In this document: in pieces, positions 43,456 to 55,124 of the stretch
Position numbering within the stretch: position 1 is the stretch's first letter
How the letters are laid out: each line of letters begins with the position of its first letter
From: Lucinisca nassula
Taxonomy: Eukaryota; Mollusca; Bivalvia; Lucinida; Lucinidae
Direction: 5' to 3'
Assembly (NCBI GenBank): GCA_963580285.1
Contig: OY757026.1
Coordinates: 80,951,817-81,015,816, forward strand
DNA length: 64,000 nt
The notes under the pieces: model-generated
The model's input: only the letters and a program-made list of their open reading frames with translations
What the model was told of the DNA's origin: nothing
Database searches by the model: none
Made by a program: the position numbers and the translations under genes

Positions 43456-43821
43456 AGTTCGATCACGAACAGTGGTTAACCATGGTTAACCAGTGGTTAA
43501 CCAAAGTGTGATCGAACTCAGTCTGGTAGCGGTCTGGTAGCATGGCGGAAGTGTCGTGACGTCACTCTGGTCGAACCAGAATAAAGCGTGGGTTACTCTG
43601 GTAGATACGTCACACCATACGTAACAAAGATGGCGGCGAAAGGTGCGAACACAAATGTCCAGTAATAGACTGCTTCTATTCAAGAAATAGAGGGTCTGTA
43701 TACCAGTCAACCAAACATCTACCAGACGTCGTTCGATCACACCGGTGAAAAAACATGGAAATCATGGGAAGAACGTGCACAATTTGACTTCCGCTACCAT
43801 GGTATGTTAGATGATCGAACT
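43456..43821. mobile_element. Possible MITE with repeated GTTCGATCA arms
   Basis: AGTTCGATCAC (43456-43466) pairs with GTGATCGAACT (43508-43518). A second pair is GTTCGATCAC (43732) and TGATCGAACT (43812-43821). Within the first hairpin lies GGTTAACCATGGTTAACC (43474-43491), a perfect 18-bp palindrome. No transposase. Target duplication not clear. Confidence 0.5.
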
Positions 43822-43956
43822 CCCTCCTAGTCATTTCGGATCCACTGATAAACACAAATGGACATGAACTTAGTTCTGGACTTTTTCGTGCAACACTTCC
43901 ATGATGAAAAGACAGACGATCGATTATCAATTTTGCAGGTTTTTTATGTCTGCTCT

Positions 43957-44231
43957 TTTGTTTGTTTTGTTTGATATGAGGTTTAACGTCCCCTGTAAAG
44001 GTCATTTTGAAGACGGTGCTTCCAATTTTGTGGGACATTTACCCGATGTTGAGATGAAATGACTTCTCAAGCCCTGGGGTTTATAAGCATGGACGGTCCG
44101 ACTCGCCCCACTTTGCCTGGGCAGGCTTAGAGTCTCTAAGCGGTTTACTAGTACTCGTATGCGGGTCTCAGCTCTGCGTTGAAGTATCATGCAGCCCAAT
44201 TATTTCTTCAAACCATGGTGGGAGGGGACCG
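43957..44231 (-). mobile_element. SINE-A
   Basis: 'gatatgaggtttaacgtccc' to 'ccatggtgggaggggaccg'. Internal deletion of about 20 bp near 44075. Confidence 0.8.
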
Positions 44232-44233
44232 AC

Positions 44234-44780
44234 GCTTTTCGAAGAAAAAGTAGGGACCCTGCAGGCACAAAACGTTGACTCAACGTTGAACTAACGTTGA
44301 AACAACGTTTTCAACGTTGTTTCAACGTTAGTTCAATGTTGAGTGCCTGCTGGGGATATTGTAATCTAATCGTCTTCGCCGTCCGTCCGTCCGTCTTACC
44401 TCCTACCTCCTACACCTTTAAAGATACAAACTTGAAAATTGATAGATCTTTGTTCTGTGGAGTGCATAGTACTTTCTGAATTTTGATCCCACCCCTGGGT
44501 GCGGGGCCAAGGGGAGGGGGTGGGGGTGGTAGTCAAAACTCAAAATTTGCAGAACGTGGCTGTGTAACATATCAAATCGAACAACACGATGTGTAGCTTA
44601 CGGACGTCCATGATTTAAAACCGTATTGGTTTCATTGGGCGACAGGGCTTGAAATGTCATTTCATCTTAATGACGGGTAAAAGTCCATCAACATTGGAAG
44701 CAACGTCTCCAACATGACCTATATAGTATTGACGGGGACTTTAAACATCAAATCAAACAAAACTCTTCGAAAAGCGTGGG
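44234..44780. mobile_element. Segment bounded by CGCTTTTCGAAGA inverted ends
   Basis: 'acgcttttcgaaga' (44232) and 'tcttcgaaaagcgt' (ends about 44778) are inverted. Inside are the AACGTTGA hairpin (44259-44352), a pyrimidine-rich stretch and a 3' SINE-A fragment (44612-44762, plus). It may be one composite element or the two halves of a SINE split by insertion. Confidence 0.45.
44259..44352. repeat. AACGTTGAAACAACGTT hairpin MITE
   Basis: 'gcaggcac' and 'gtgcctgc' close a long stem of 'caacgttgaactaacgttga' and its complement. The left arm has an extra ~11 bp. Similar hairpins are common in invertebrate genomes. Confidence 0.75.
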
Positions 44781-44939
44781 GATAAATATCAGTATCAGCT
44801 GGATTGCAGCCAGGTCATGCTGATCACAGCATAATTGTATTAGTCTGTGATTAGGAACTAAATGGTATACATACACCTGAGCCTTTCAACCTACAAGTTC
44901 GTATCCGCATCTAAATTGATATGATACGCCGGCGAGCAA

Positions 44940-45033
44940 GGACATTCGTACGTACATACTTAGGTACGTTCGTGCGTCCGTACGTACGTCCGTCCGTTCG
45001 TCCGTCCATCCGTACGTACGTACACACATACAT

Positions 45034-45070
<37 letters not shown>

Positions 45071-45180
45071 TACATACATACATACATACATACATACATA
45101 CATACATACATACATACATACCTACCTACCTACCTACCTACCTACCTACCTACCTACCTACCTACCTACCTACATACATA
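44940..45180. repeat. Compound microsatellite (GTAC/GTCC, CATA, CA, CCTA)
   Basis: Successive tracts of 'cgtccgtacgtac', (TACA)n, (CA)n, (CATA)n and (CCTA)n. All frames are spurious. Confidence 0.95.
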
Positions 45181-45183
45181 CAT

Positions 45184-45468
45184 TAGCCACCGCCCATAGG
45201 GGCTTGAAGAAATATATGGGCTGCATGATGCTTCCACGCAGAGCTGAATCCGGCCCGCACACTAGTACTGGTAAACCGCTTAGAGGATCGGAACCGCGGT
45301 GCGAGGCGGACCGTCCATGCTAATAAACCCTATTGGTTTCATTGGGCGATAGGGTTTGAGATGCCATTTCATCTAAATGTCGGCTAAAAGTCTCATAAAA
45401 TTGGAAGCAACGTCTCCAAAATGATGACCTTTACAATGTTGCCGGGATCAAACAAAACAAAACAAAAC
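45184..45468 (+). mobile_element. SINE-A
   Basis: 'gccaccgcccataggggctt' to 'tgccgggatcaaacaaaaca'. The final GTTAAACC is altered, and the tail runs into CATA repeats. Confidence 0.8.
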
Positions 45469-45494
45469 ATACATACATACATACATACATACAT

Positions 45495-45556
<62 letters not shown>

Positions 45557-45699
45557 CACCCCCCCACCCCCCCCCCCACACACACATACACACATACATA
45601 CATACATACATACATACATACATACATACATACATACATACATACATACATACATACACGCACGCACGCACGCGTGTGCGCACATACACACACACACGC
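45469..45699. repeat. Compound microsatellite (CATA, CA, C-rich)
   Basis: (CATA)n, (CA)n, a C-rich block and (CATA)n again, ending in 'cgcacgcacgcgtgtgcgca'. Confidence 0.95.
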
Positions 45700-45835
45700 C
45701 TGAGGCGGTTCTAACGAGTGCCCACAATCTATATTTGGAGCAGAAATAAGAAAAATATCACAATTTTCATCATAAAATTTCATTTTTTCGGCGATAAAGG
45801 TGGCAATGTATTCATATAGGCGTGTTTGCGTAATG
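45700..45835. mobile_element. Type-A MITE, right half
   Basis: Begins exactly at the core centre 'tgaggcggttctaacgagtg' and ends 'ataggcgtgtttgcgtaatg'. The left half is replaced by microsatellite. Confidence 0.75.
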
Positions 45836-46059
45836 AAGTTTGCTGGTGGAACATGTCTTATTATAGGTTTTGTCGTGCGCTGGATGAAATGTACATGTAT
45901 CTGTAATGGTCTACAGGGTTGAAAGGGCTAACACAATGTATATACAATACGATAATAATGGTTTCAATGTTTCTATTTAGACTATTATATGTTAATTATA
46001 CTATAATTTGATGACCTGACATTCATCTGCACTAGGGAATAAAATAGCCTTATATTTTT

Positions 46060-46215
46060 CCACTCGAAATTGATGGCCAGACGCATTTCAAATTTTAGTG
46101 GGGTGGGGGGGGGGTTAGATTTTTTGTTGTAAGTTTTAGGAAATTTTGCGTGCTATGAGCAAACAATGTAGATCCTGATCTGCGTTTTGCGGCACATGGT
46201 CCGTGGTTGTCATGT
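46060..46215 (+). repeat. Duplicated segment, first copy (part 1)
   Basis: 'ttttttgttgtaagttttag' and 'gtcatgttggccagtgtctc' recur at 56210-56395. Contains a CTGATCAG-type half motif. Confidence 0.7.
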
Positions 46216-46234
46216 TGGCCAGTGTCTCCATTAG

Positions 46235-46508
46235 TAAAACGTGTCCATGTGAAATAACGGCATCCCACATGGTGTCAAAATTACACATTTAGGGTAAAAA
46301 CGATAACATCTTTATTATTCCTGCTTTCAACATAGATTGTGGGTGCTCGTTAGAACCGCCTCAATGAGGCGGTTCTAACGAGTACCCACAATCTATGTTT
46401 TTCAGCAAAAATAAGGCAGATAATATATACCCCTGTAAACCCTACTTTTCTCTATATAAACTGGGGATTTAGGGGGTCTTCGTTTCACGGACTTGTTATA
46501 GTGATGCT
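46235..46508. mobile_element. Core-palindrome MITE, type B/C mix
   Basis: Left arm 'acacatttagggtaaaaacg', core 'agaaccgcctcaatgaggcg', right end 'cacggacttgttatagtgatg'. A SINE-E has inserted at the right edge. Confidence 0.75.
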
Positions 46509-46756
46509 TTTTTTTTTTTTTTTTTTTTTTTGGTTTTGGTTTTATGGCCCTTATAAGATTATTTCACTCATATCGAGCCGATCGTTGATCGGAGATGGGC
46601 GAAAACCGGAGTACCCGGAGAAAAACTACCTGACCTTCCGCTGCATAACTTGGCGTCTCACATGTGACCCGAGCGAGGCTCGAACCACAGCGGTGTGAGA
46701 CCAAATGATAAAGAATGGGCGCTCTTAACCACTAGGCCACAAAGACTCGTGATATC
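46509..46756 (-). mobile_element. SINE-E
   Basis: Poly-T at left (tail), 'ttttatggcccttataagat', body 'tcacatgtgacccgagcgag', head 'ccactaggccacaaagactc'. GTGATGCT flanks both sides. Confidence 0.85.
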
Positions 46757-46812
46757 GTGATGCTATTAGCTCTTATCATGCTGTTCACGACAACCCATAT
46801 CTTTGGAAACAG

Positions 46813-46870
46813 TGCAGAGCCAGATCAGATGGCTTCTGAAGAAGCCATCTGATCAGGATCTACACTGTTT
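46813..46870. repeat. CTGATCAG hairpin repeat
   Basis: AGATCAGATGGCTTCT pairs with AGAAGCCATCTGATC, two-base loop, then 'tacactgtttg'. Confidence 0.75.
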
Positions 46871-47004
46871 GACATTCAGTTTATGAATTTGTAGGAACAA
46901 ATTACATCAAGTAATCTGATTGGTTCAAAGTCAGAGATGGGTGTGGCTAAAATGAATATTCATCAAGAGAAGGGTTAGGACACGATAAACGGCTAATATT
47001 GCAT

Positions 47005-47914
47005 CTGTCAAGGGAAAAAACATTTCGCTCTCAGAAACTTAGTTTTATAAAAGTAAAAAAAAATGCCTTCCTCTGTCCTTTAAACTTGAGACAAATACAT
47101 AAATACGTAATGTTCAACATGCTGACCAATCTACTCTTCTTAGGACCTACTAGGGTGGCGAACTCTATATTTAAAGAAGTTACATTCCGTAGGACCAACC
47201 AACCCCTCCCCACCCCACCACCACCAAAAAAAGAGTGTGTGTTTGGGGGGGGGGTGGGGGGGGCGGACAGACGAGGCTGCAAACCAGTCTGTAAGAATTT
47301 CACCAACGAGTTGACCAATTCATATCTCCTTGGGACCAACAAGGAGGCATGTTGCAAATTCTTACTGTAAGAATTTAACCTCCATATGATCAACATTTGT
47401 ATGTTTGGGCTGGGGGTGGGGGAGAGGGGGGCTAAATTCTCTCTCTCGGAATTTAGAATTTACTACCCCTGTGAACAACACGGTGGTCATTCTTAAAGAT
47501 TTATACTCTCCTCTCCATTGGACAACCATTTTTTTTTTATTTAGACAAGGGGGGAGGGCGGGTGGGGGGGGGGGGGTAATTATTTATTTAAGGATGACCA
47601 ACAATGGGGGCTAATTCAGATTTTACAAGGGGCGAATTCTCAATGAGGCGATTCTAACAAGTACATATACCTACTACATAGGTTTGTGCTTACTAAAGTC
47701 ATAAAACAAAATTCCTTTATTTTTTCGTTATCTGGAACTAGGTATGTGTATACATTCATCATTAAAGACAGATTGTCTGTCTTAATATGCTAATATCAAC
47801 CACTACCGATGGAAGCTTACCATGGCCAAGGTTCAGAAAAACAGGAAAAATGACTTCCAGTACCAGACCATTTGTATGTCAAATGATTTTTCAGTGCAAA
47901 TTCAGCTGCATTTA
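47005..47914 (+). repeat. Duplicated segment, first copy (part 2)
   Basis: 'aaacatttcgctctcagaaa', 'ttacattccgtaggaccaac', 'gaccaattcatatctccttg' and 'gacttccagtaccagaccat' recur in order at 56450-57290. Several G-rich runs (47245-47270, 47550-47575) separate related ~200-bp units. Frames here are spurious. Confidence 0.75.
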
Positions 47915-48025
47915 ACGGCCCCTACCCATCGGGGCTTGAAGAAATAGATGGGCTGCATGATGCTTCCTCGCAGAGCTGAACCCGACGCGCACACGAGTAC
48001 TGGTAAACCGCTTAGAGGATCTAAG
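47915..48025 (+). mobile_element. SINE-A, left part, split by the Polinton-like element
   Basis: 'cccctacccatcggggcttg' to 'ggatctaag'. It resumes without loss at 54440 'tctaagcctgcccaggcaaa' and ends at about 54625 with 'ggacgttaaacttcaaatca'. This split proves the insertion borders. Confidence 0.93.
48020..48025. repeat. 6-bp target-site duplication, left
   Basis: TCTAAG, identical to 54440-54445. The same hexamer occurs once in uninterrupted SINE-A copies (for example 21384-21389). Confidence 0.9.
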
Positions 48026-49222
48026 AGTAGTAAGGGCGTCACTTTAGCCCCACGAACTGCGCATGCGCAGCATTTGTATAACTTCCGGTGAAACGTAAGC
48101 GAAACGATTAGATGACGAAACTACCCTAAATATCGGACGTGTGTTCGAATGACGTAACTCGCGGTAATTACGCCGTAAGTATCCTAAATTTTGAGGCGAA
48201 AGATGTTCCCGCGGATTGGCGAAGTTCGCCGTCCCCGATCTGGTCGGGGTGATCGGGGTCTACCCCGTTCGCTCGAGCGATCCTATCCCAATATTTAGGG
48301 AGATACTACCCTGTATAGTATTGATGAAATTAAGTCTCTCACCCGCAAAACAATTATCGCCTCGAAAACCTGGAAAACAATGGAAGGTGTTGGAAGAGCT
48401 CGACTCGATGCGAGAAACTAGTAATGGACCGCGTCCCGGAAAAAAAAAAGTTTGGTTCGTTCGATTTTAGGTTTAACGTCCCCGTCAACGCCGTATAGGT
48501 CATTTTGGGGGGCGTTGCTCCCAGTCGCGCGAGACCTTTACCGGACATATCTACGACATTTGAATCTCGGAGAATCTTTCTCGGCTACGGAATTTATACG
48601 GATATCGTGGGGGCGTAGCCAGAGCAAAAAAAAAAATATTGATCAATACAGAGCGACATAAATCAAGTTAGGGAAGACTATACCCTGCACTGTAAGCGAA
48701 TCGTTTACACATTGATCAGATGTTGTGTGGCGTCTGATCCGGATCTACAATGTTTGCGAAACCAAACGGTCTTAGTTTTTATCCGAAGGGGATCGTGTTT
48801 GGACTCGTCTAAAGGAGACCTACACGATGAAAACATTCAACTGTGGCCTAATTACCTCCCTTCGTGGTTCAAATTATCTCCCTTTGGGTAATCTTTAAAT
48901 GGCTCTATTTCCCTTATGACTGAACCGATTTGGGTGATCTGGGTATCAAACGAATTGTCTAAAGGAGACCTACGCGACGCAATCATCGGACCTTGGCGTA
49001 ATTATCTTCCTTGACGGTTCAAATTATCTCCCTTTGGTTAAATGGCTCTATTTCCCTTATGCCTGAACCGATTTGGGTGATCTGGGTATCAAACGAATCG
49101 TCTTAAGGAGATGAAATCATCAAACCGTGGCCAAAATGCGGGAAATCGCTTTTAACTCCCTATAGAATGGCTCGAAATTGAAAGGTATACTAAGTATTGG
49201 TGATGAACTCAAAGATCGCATC

Positions 49223-49445
49223 ACGTGAACACCCCCACTAAACCCCACTTTTTACGGAGAAATCTGGGTGTACATTATTTTTCTTATTTCTGCTCCAAGA
49301 CCACAAAGAGGCGGTTCTAACGAGTACCCACAACCTATGTTTGCAGTATAAAAAAGAAAAATATCATGGATTTTCATAAAAATGTCGCCATATTTGGAGA
49401 TGTGAAAAATGTCGCACGGGTATGTTATCGTATTGCGAAAAATGA
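49223..49445. mobile_element. Type-B MITE inside the left terminal repeat
   Basis: 'catcacgtgaacacccccac' to 'gtatgttatcgtattgcg'. The left core arm is deleted ('caaagaggcggttc'). The right terminal repeat keeps only the last ~40 bp of this MITE, so a deletion there post-dates the shared ancestor. Confidence 0.7.
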
Positions 49446-49467
49446 ATCAGCATCACACACGCACACT

Positions 49468-49542
<75 letters not shown>

Positions 49543-49704
49543 GCAAGAACACACACACACACACACACACATACATAATAAACACACACACACACACGCA
49601 AGAACACACGCACACGCACATACATACATACATACATACATACATACATACATACATACATACATACATACATACATACATACATACATACATACATACA
49701 TACA
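49446..49704. repeat. CA and CATA microsatellite in the terminal repeat
   Basis: Interrupted (CA)n to 49620, then (CATA)n to 49704. Mirrored at 53075-53395. Confidence 0.95.
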
Positions 49705-49924
49705 TGACTCACATAAACAGCAGGCGTTTTAAAATTACGGGAATTAAACAAGGAGCCAGAAAACGCATAAGTTTACATGTTTATTGAACCGCAAGGCATG
49801 CATAAGTACATAAAAAGAATACAAGAGAACGCGACAGTGCAATACAGTGATACATACGTGTTAGATGAGGCAAATATATGCTTTTTTCATACTTTAAATC
49901 CATTTATCACATCTACATCGCCAT

Positions 49925-50047
<123 letters not shown>

Positions 50048-50071
50048 TGACTTTTTACGATCGCAATGTAA

Positions 50072-51394
50072 TTACAACTGATCTTTCAGCATCGGGAATG
50101 TATATGTTAACCAGTCTTTATATACACGATACATCTTTGTCATTTGTGCACTGGAATCCTTTAAAAGAACGGGAAGATAGTAGGCGTCCGTGTCCATTTT
50201 ATATATCCTCCATACATTCCATCCAAATGGTAGGTTTCCAACGGTTTCCGTTTCTCGAAACAAGTGGTCCACTTTCGCCCATTGACTATTGCTTAGATAA
50301 ACGACGATTGGACCTTTCCTTTGATCATTCTGGAGTACACTAGCGTCCAAATCACTTTCAATGTCTTGATCCGAAGAACATGGGCCACTGGTCCGAGGCT
50401 CTATTGAAATACGATCACCTGCTATCCGATGTTTTGTTCCTGAAAGAGCGTACGAGACACAAACGCCAAACACATCACTGACGACTTGTCTGTCTGACAA
50501 GGTATCGGCTTTGTTGTCGACTAGGACGTACGAATACGGTTTTGACGTAATGTCATTGTAAATCTTCATGAACGTGGGTTTGCTTTTATCAAATATCCTG
50601 TCCGCCATTATTCCTATCTGTCGTCTGTCGGCTGGACTTCGATATAAAACCATATACTGGGCATTTCTACTGATACTAGTGTTATGTTTACCCTTAGGGA
50701 AAGCGTTTTGTAACAACAAGATAACGCTGGCGTTCCTATGTCTGCCTTGAGTAAATAATTTGGAAATGATCGGACTGTCTACGGCGAGATCCATTAAGTC
50801 GTCCAAGACAACGATGTTATTATATCTCGTGTCTAAATCACTCAGGTTGTTTTGAAATTCTGGAAGGCCTTCTCGAAAGGTAATTTCCTGTTTCAATGTT
50901 CGTTTCATTTCTTTGAACATATCTTGATACTGACCATAAAACCTCTGTATTTTACGAGGTTTGTTGCCCACTTCGTATTCAATATAATCCCTTTCTAGAA
51001 GTTGTTTGACGAAATAGCTTTTTCCCGACATACTTGGCCCCACCACCATAAGAGAGAATTTGTGACGGAATCGAAACATCGGGTATGGCTCTGGTAAAAT
51101 GTCGAGTCTTCTCTCTGTGGACTTGTGAGATTGTTCTAGTATCTGACGGTCATGCTTACGCCTGATTTTGTTCGCTTTGTTTTTTACTGCTAAGCTTGGC
51201 AACCTTGTTTGTAGCGTAGGAGCGGGAGGACATAATACTGCACACTTGAGATAATCAGCGCGTTCTCTCGCATCGTTGAGCTGATGTACCATTTGCAGAT
51301 GACTGCTTAAATTAATAACACCTGGCCTTTGACACACTGGACACACGCGTGTATATTTGTACGGCATGATTAACTTTTTATTCACTCGTTCCAT
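50072..51394 (-). CDS. Polinton/adintovirus-type packaging ATPase with N-terminal zinc finger
   Basis: 440 residues, no internal stop. Residues 18-37 form a C2H2 finger (C18, C21, H32, H37). The P-loop domain has Walker A GPSMSGKS at 119-126, Walker B '[10 protein letters not shown]' at 193-202, then '[20 protein letters not shown]' with polar Q229/N230 as sensor, and R243 as a candidate arginine finger. This order and the DDLMD signature match the A32/FtsK-HerA ATPases that package DNA into virions of Polinton-like viruses. About 75 C-terminal residues (361-440) form an extra region of unknown role. Met10 is an alternative start (see the 63-residue ORF, which opens the same way). Last gene of the minus-strand cluster. 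Intactness suggests recent activity or selection. Confidence 0.88.
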   Translation of the reverse strand: MERVNKKLIMPYKYTRVCPVCQRPGVINLSSHLQMVHQLNDARERADYLKCAVLCPPAPTLQTRLPSLAVKNKANKIRRKHDRQILEQSHKSTERRLDILPEPYPMFRFRHKFSLMVVGPSMSGKSYFVKQLLERDYIEYEVGNKPRKIQRFYGQYQDMFKEMKRTLKQEITFREGLPEFQNNLSDLDTRYNNIVVLDDLMDLAVDSPIISKLFTQGRHRNASVILLLQNAFPKGKHNTSISRNAQYMVLYRSPADRRQIGIMADRIFDKSKPTFMKIYNDITSKPYSYVLVDNKADTLSDRQVVSDVFGVCVSYALSGTKHRIAGDRISIEPRTSGPCSSDQDIESDLDASVLQNDQRKGPIVVYLSNSQWAKVDHLFRETETVGNLPFGWNVWRIYKMDTDAYYLPVLLKDSSAQMTKMYRVYKDWLTYTFPMLKDQL

Positions 51395-51424
51395 TCTTAC
51401 GTCCTTGGTCTCTGAGCATTCAAT

Positions 51425-51580
51425 AAGTCAGGGTATAGTGGGATACAGTGAGGATACAGCGAGGGGTACAGTCAGGATACAATGGGGATACAGTCAGGAT
51501 ACAGTCAGGATACAGTGGGGGTATAGTCAGGATACAGTCAGGATACAAAGGAGATACAGTCAGGATACAGTCAGGTATTT
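51425..51580. repeat. 11-bp GGATACAGTCA minisatellite upstream of the ATPase
   Basis: About 13 imperfect copies of GGATACAGTCA. Lies in the 5' region of the ATPase on the minus strand, separated by about 30 bp from its first codon, so it may form part of the leader or promoter. Confidence 0.85.
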
Positions 51581-51739
51581 TTTCGAATGGACTTGAATGG
51601 CTGCTTAGTTGATATATTAACAACCACTGAATCAAAAATTCGTTAGCCGAATAGGTCGATGATAAAAAAATGGGTTAATGACATGTCCGAATTCGCTTCT
51701 TGGGTGAATCTTTCTAAAATTAATCCCTTCTTTTCCCCG

Positions 51740-52165
51740 CTACCTGTCATTCGCATCTCGACTTGCTTTTTCGATAGCTCGATTCACGCCGGGCAAGATT
51801 TTCTCTAGAGTCCTCCACTGTCTCAAGTTCAAAGGAATACCGCAAATGGTAGCCGTTCGGTTTAAGAAGAGACGAATGTCGAGAACGATGTCGTCGTCTC
51901 TGTTGCACACCGAGATTATTACATTGTCCGTTAGATAAAATTGTTCCAAATACGAGCAAGCCGTCTGGTTAGCTTCCACTTTGACATGGTAATCCAAGGG
52001 ATGGTCTTGACTCCAGTCGATACTAGCCAAGACAAATATAGGAGAGGAAAGCGTGATAACGATAATACCAATAACGCTTATCCATTTGACGGTTCTTATA
52101 GGACGCCACAGCTGTTCTTGTTGGACTTTATAAGTTTGTTTTTGATTGCTCGTCATGCTCGTCAA
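51740..52165 (-). CDS. Single-pass membrane protein, unknown (141 aa)
   Basis: N-terminal basic/Gln-rich 27 residues, one membrane segment at about 28-48 ('WISVIGIIVITLSSPIFVLA'), then about 90 residues with two N-glycosylation sequons (NQT 66, NRT 102) and cysteines at 70, 87 and 108. The layout suggests a surface or envelope-associated protein. I do not recognise the family. Its start overlaps the end of the upstream ORF by 38 nt in another frame, typical of compact viral genes. Confidence 0.55.
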   Translation of the reverse strand: MTSMTSNQKQTYKVQQEQLWRPIRTVKWISVIGIIVITLSSPIFVLASIDWSQDHPLDYHVKVEANQTACSYLEQFYLTDNVIISVCNRDDDIVLDIRLFLNRTATICGIPLNLRQWRTLEKILPGVNRAIEKASRDANDR

Positions 52166-52376
52166 GTTCCTCTTTCCAACAGTAGATAAACCAGTTTGCG
52201 CCTTCTCTAGCTTCGAATCGCAACTTGTAATTGGGTATCAGAGGTTTGGCTATGTATTCGTGACAGAGGCACAACAAAGTCAGAATCATAATGAAAACGT
52301 CAACTCGTCTTCTTACGTCCCATACTTCTTTTTGATTGGTTTTTATTTTAGAACTCAAATAGCTTTTGAAAGTCAC
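52128..52376 (-). CDS. Small membrane protein, unknown (82 aa)
   Basis: Basic N-terminus with 'WDVRRRVD', a hydrophobic segment at 25-39 ('VDVFIMILTLLCLCH'), then an acidic C-terminus. The architecture (Trp, Arg pair, membrane segment) resembles the following 141-residue ORF, but the similarity is weak. Confidence 0.45.
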   Translation of the reverse strand: MTFKSYLSSKIKTNQKEVWDVRRRVDVFIMILTLLCLCHEYIAKPLIPNYKLRFEAREGANWFIYCWKEELDEHDEQSKTNL

Positions 52377-52410
52377 GTTTGATTATAGATTATACGTTCT
52401 ATTGGAAAGG

Positions 52411-52602
52411 TCAACTATTAACACTACCTACAATAATTACACGTTTTCTTTTTACTTTCTCCAACCAGTCTTCTACAGTCACACGGTGTACTTTTCTCAA
52501 ATGAGAAACGATATACAACACATTCTTTCTATGACATATAGGACATTCGTATACGTATCTGTGAGGCATATTTTCGCAACAGCTACATAATGCATTGTTC
52601 AT
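52411..52602 (-). CDS. Stand-alone zinc-finger protein (63 aa)
   Basis: Residues 12-40 'MPHRYVYECPICHRKNVLYI' continue to 'SHLRKVH', a C2H2 arrangement (CPIC...H..VH). It aligns with residues 10-37 of the ATPase ('[15 protein letters not shown]', 'SSHLQMVH') in spacing and identity. So the finger exists both alone and fused to the ATPase. A TATA-like 'cttataatact' lies about 70 nt upstream on the minus strand. Confidence 0.6.
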   Translation of the reverse strand: MNNALCSCCENMPHRYVYECPICHRKNVLYIVSHLRKVHRVTVEDWLEKVKRKRVIIVGSVNS

Positions 52603-52840
52603 TTTGTCGTTTTACGCATTCAAAGCTCCTCCTCCATCTCAAAGATCCCTACTGACTGTTTACAGCATAAGTATTATAAGTCGGTTATTAATAGCAACCA
52701 ATCAAAATATGTCGTAGCCATATTAAAACATAGGCCTTTAGCCATTAGAAGTTATTGTCTGTTAGAATGGCGTAGAGCTTTGATCGGGTATGTCGTTTTA
52801 AGCTTTTTATTAGGGTTTGAAGCAGTTTGTTTGCGTTGTG

Positions 52841-52841
52841 C

Positions 52842-52872
<31 letters not shown>

Positions 52873-53062
52873 TGTATGTATGTATGTATGTATGTATGTA
52901 TGTATGTATGTATGTATGTATGTATGTATGTATGTATGTATGTATGTATGTATGTATGTATGTATGTGCGTGTGCATGAGTGTGTGTGTATGTATGTATG
53001 TGCGTATGTACATGTGTGTGTGTGTGTTTATGTATGAATGTATGTATGTATGTATGTACATT
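52841..53062. repeat. (TATG)n and GT-rich microsatellite
   Basis: Long (TATG)n to 52966, then mixed GTGT/TATG to 53060. Adjacent to, but just inside, the right terminal repeat. Confidence 0.95.
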
Positions 53063-54439
<1,377 letters not shown>

Positions 54440-54627
54440 TCTAAGCCTGCCCAGGCAAAGCGGTGCGCACGAGCCATGCTTATAAACCATATTTGTTTTA
54501 TTGGGCGACAGGGCTTGAGATGTCATTTCATCTCATTGTCGGGTAAAAGTCCACAAAATTGGAAGCAACGTCTCCAAAATGACCTTTACAGTGTTGACTG
54601 GGACGTTAAACTTCAAATCAAACAAAC
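54440..54627 (+). mobile_element. SINE-A, right part of the split copy
   Basis: Starts with the second TCTAAG (54440-54445) and completes the SINE begun at 47915, with tail 'acgttaaacttcaaatcaaa'. Confidence 0.93.
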
Positions 54628-54634
54628 ATATAAC

Positions 54635-54850
54635 TATGTGTAGTCATTCATCATAAAAGACAGATTTTCCGTCTTAATATGCTATTATCAGGCACTACTG
54701 GTGGAAACAGCTTATTTAAGCTTAGCATGACCAAGGCACTCTGTATCATTTCAGAAAAACAATAAATATGACTTCCAGTACCAGACCATTTGTATGTCAA
54801 AGTGTTTTTCAGTGCTAAGTCAGCTGCACCTAAAGCAAAAATAAAACTAT
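54635..54850 (+). repeat. Third copy of the 'gacttccagtaccagaccat' segment
   Basis: 'aagacagattttccgtctta' and 'tatgacttccagtaccagac' recur at 47765-47910, 57135-57300 and, partly, 57605-57725. Confidence 0.7.
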
Positions 54851-55124
54851 ATAGGATAGCACTCCAATGTAACACGGTGCTTTGTTTTGCGGCTCTAAAA
54901 TGGACACTTGGGTCAAACGACCCAAAGTTACTGAGAGCAGTGGTTTTGCGTTGCTGATGTCCACGTGCATATCACGTGCCTATTGATTTGTGAAAAAACA
55001 AGTTGCGGTGGTTTATAAGCGCGCAATTCTTATCATTGTGAGGTCAAAGTGTTTTGTAAAAAGGGTTTCCTGAAGAATCTATCTAGACTGGATTTGTGTC
55101 AGTGTTGGGTTTGGCAAATTGTGT

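Larger units (their letters stand above)
48026..49715 (+). repeat. Left terminal inverted repeat
   Basis: Collinear with the reverse complement of 53063-54439. It includes a captured SINE-A 3' piece (48466-48560), a CTGATCAG hairpin (48710-48755), three degenerate units with 'accgatttgggtgatctggg' and 'ttcaaattatctccctttgg', a B-type MITE (49223-49445), then CA and CATA microsatellites to 'tacatgactcaca'. Confidence 0.88.
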
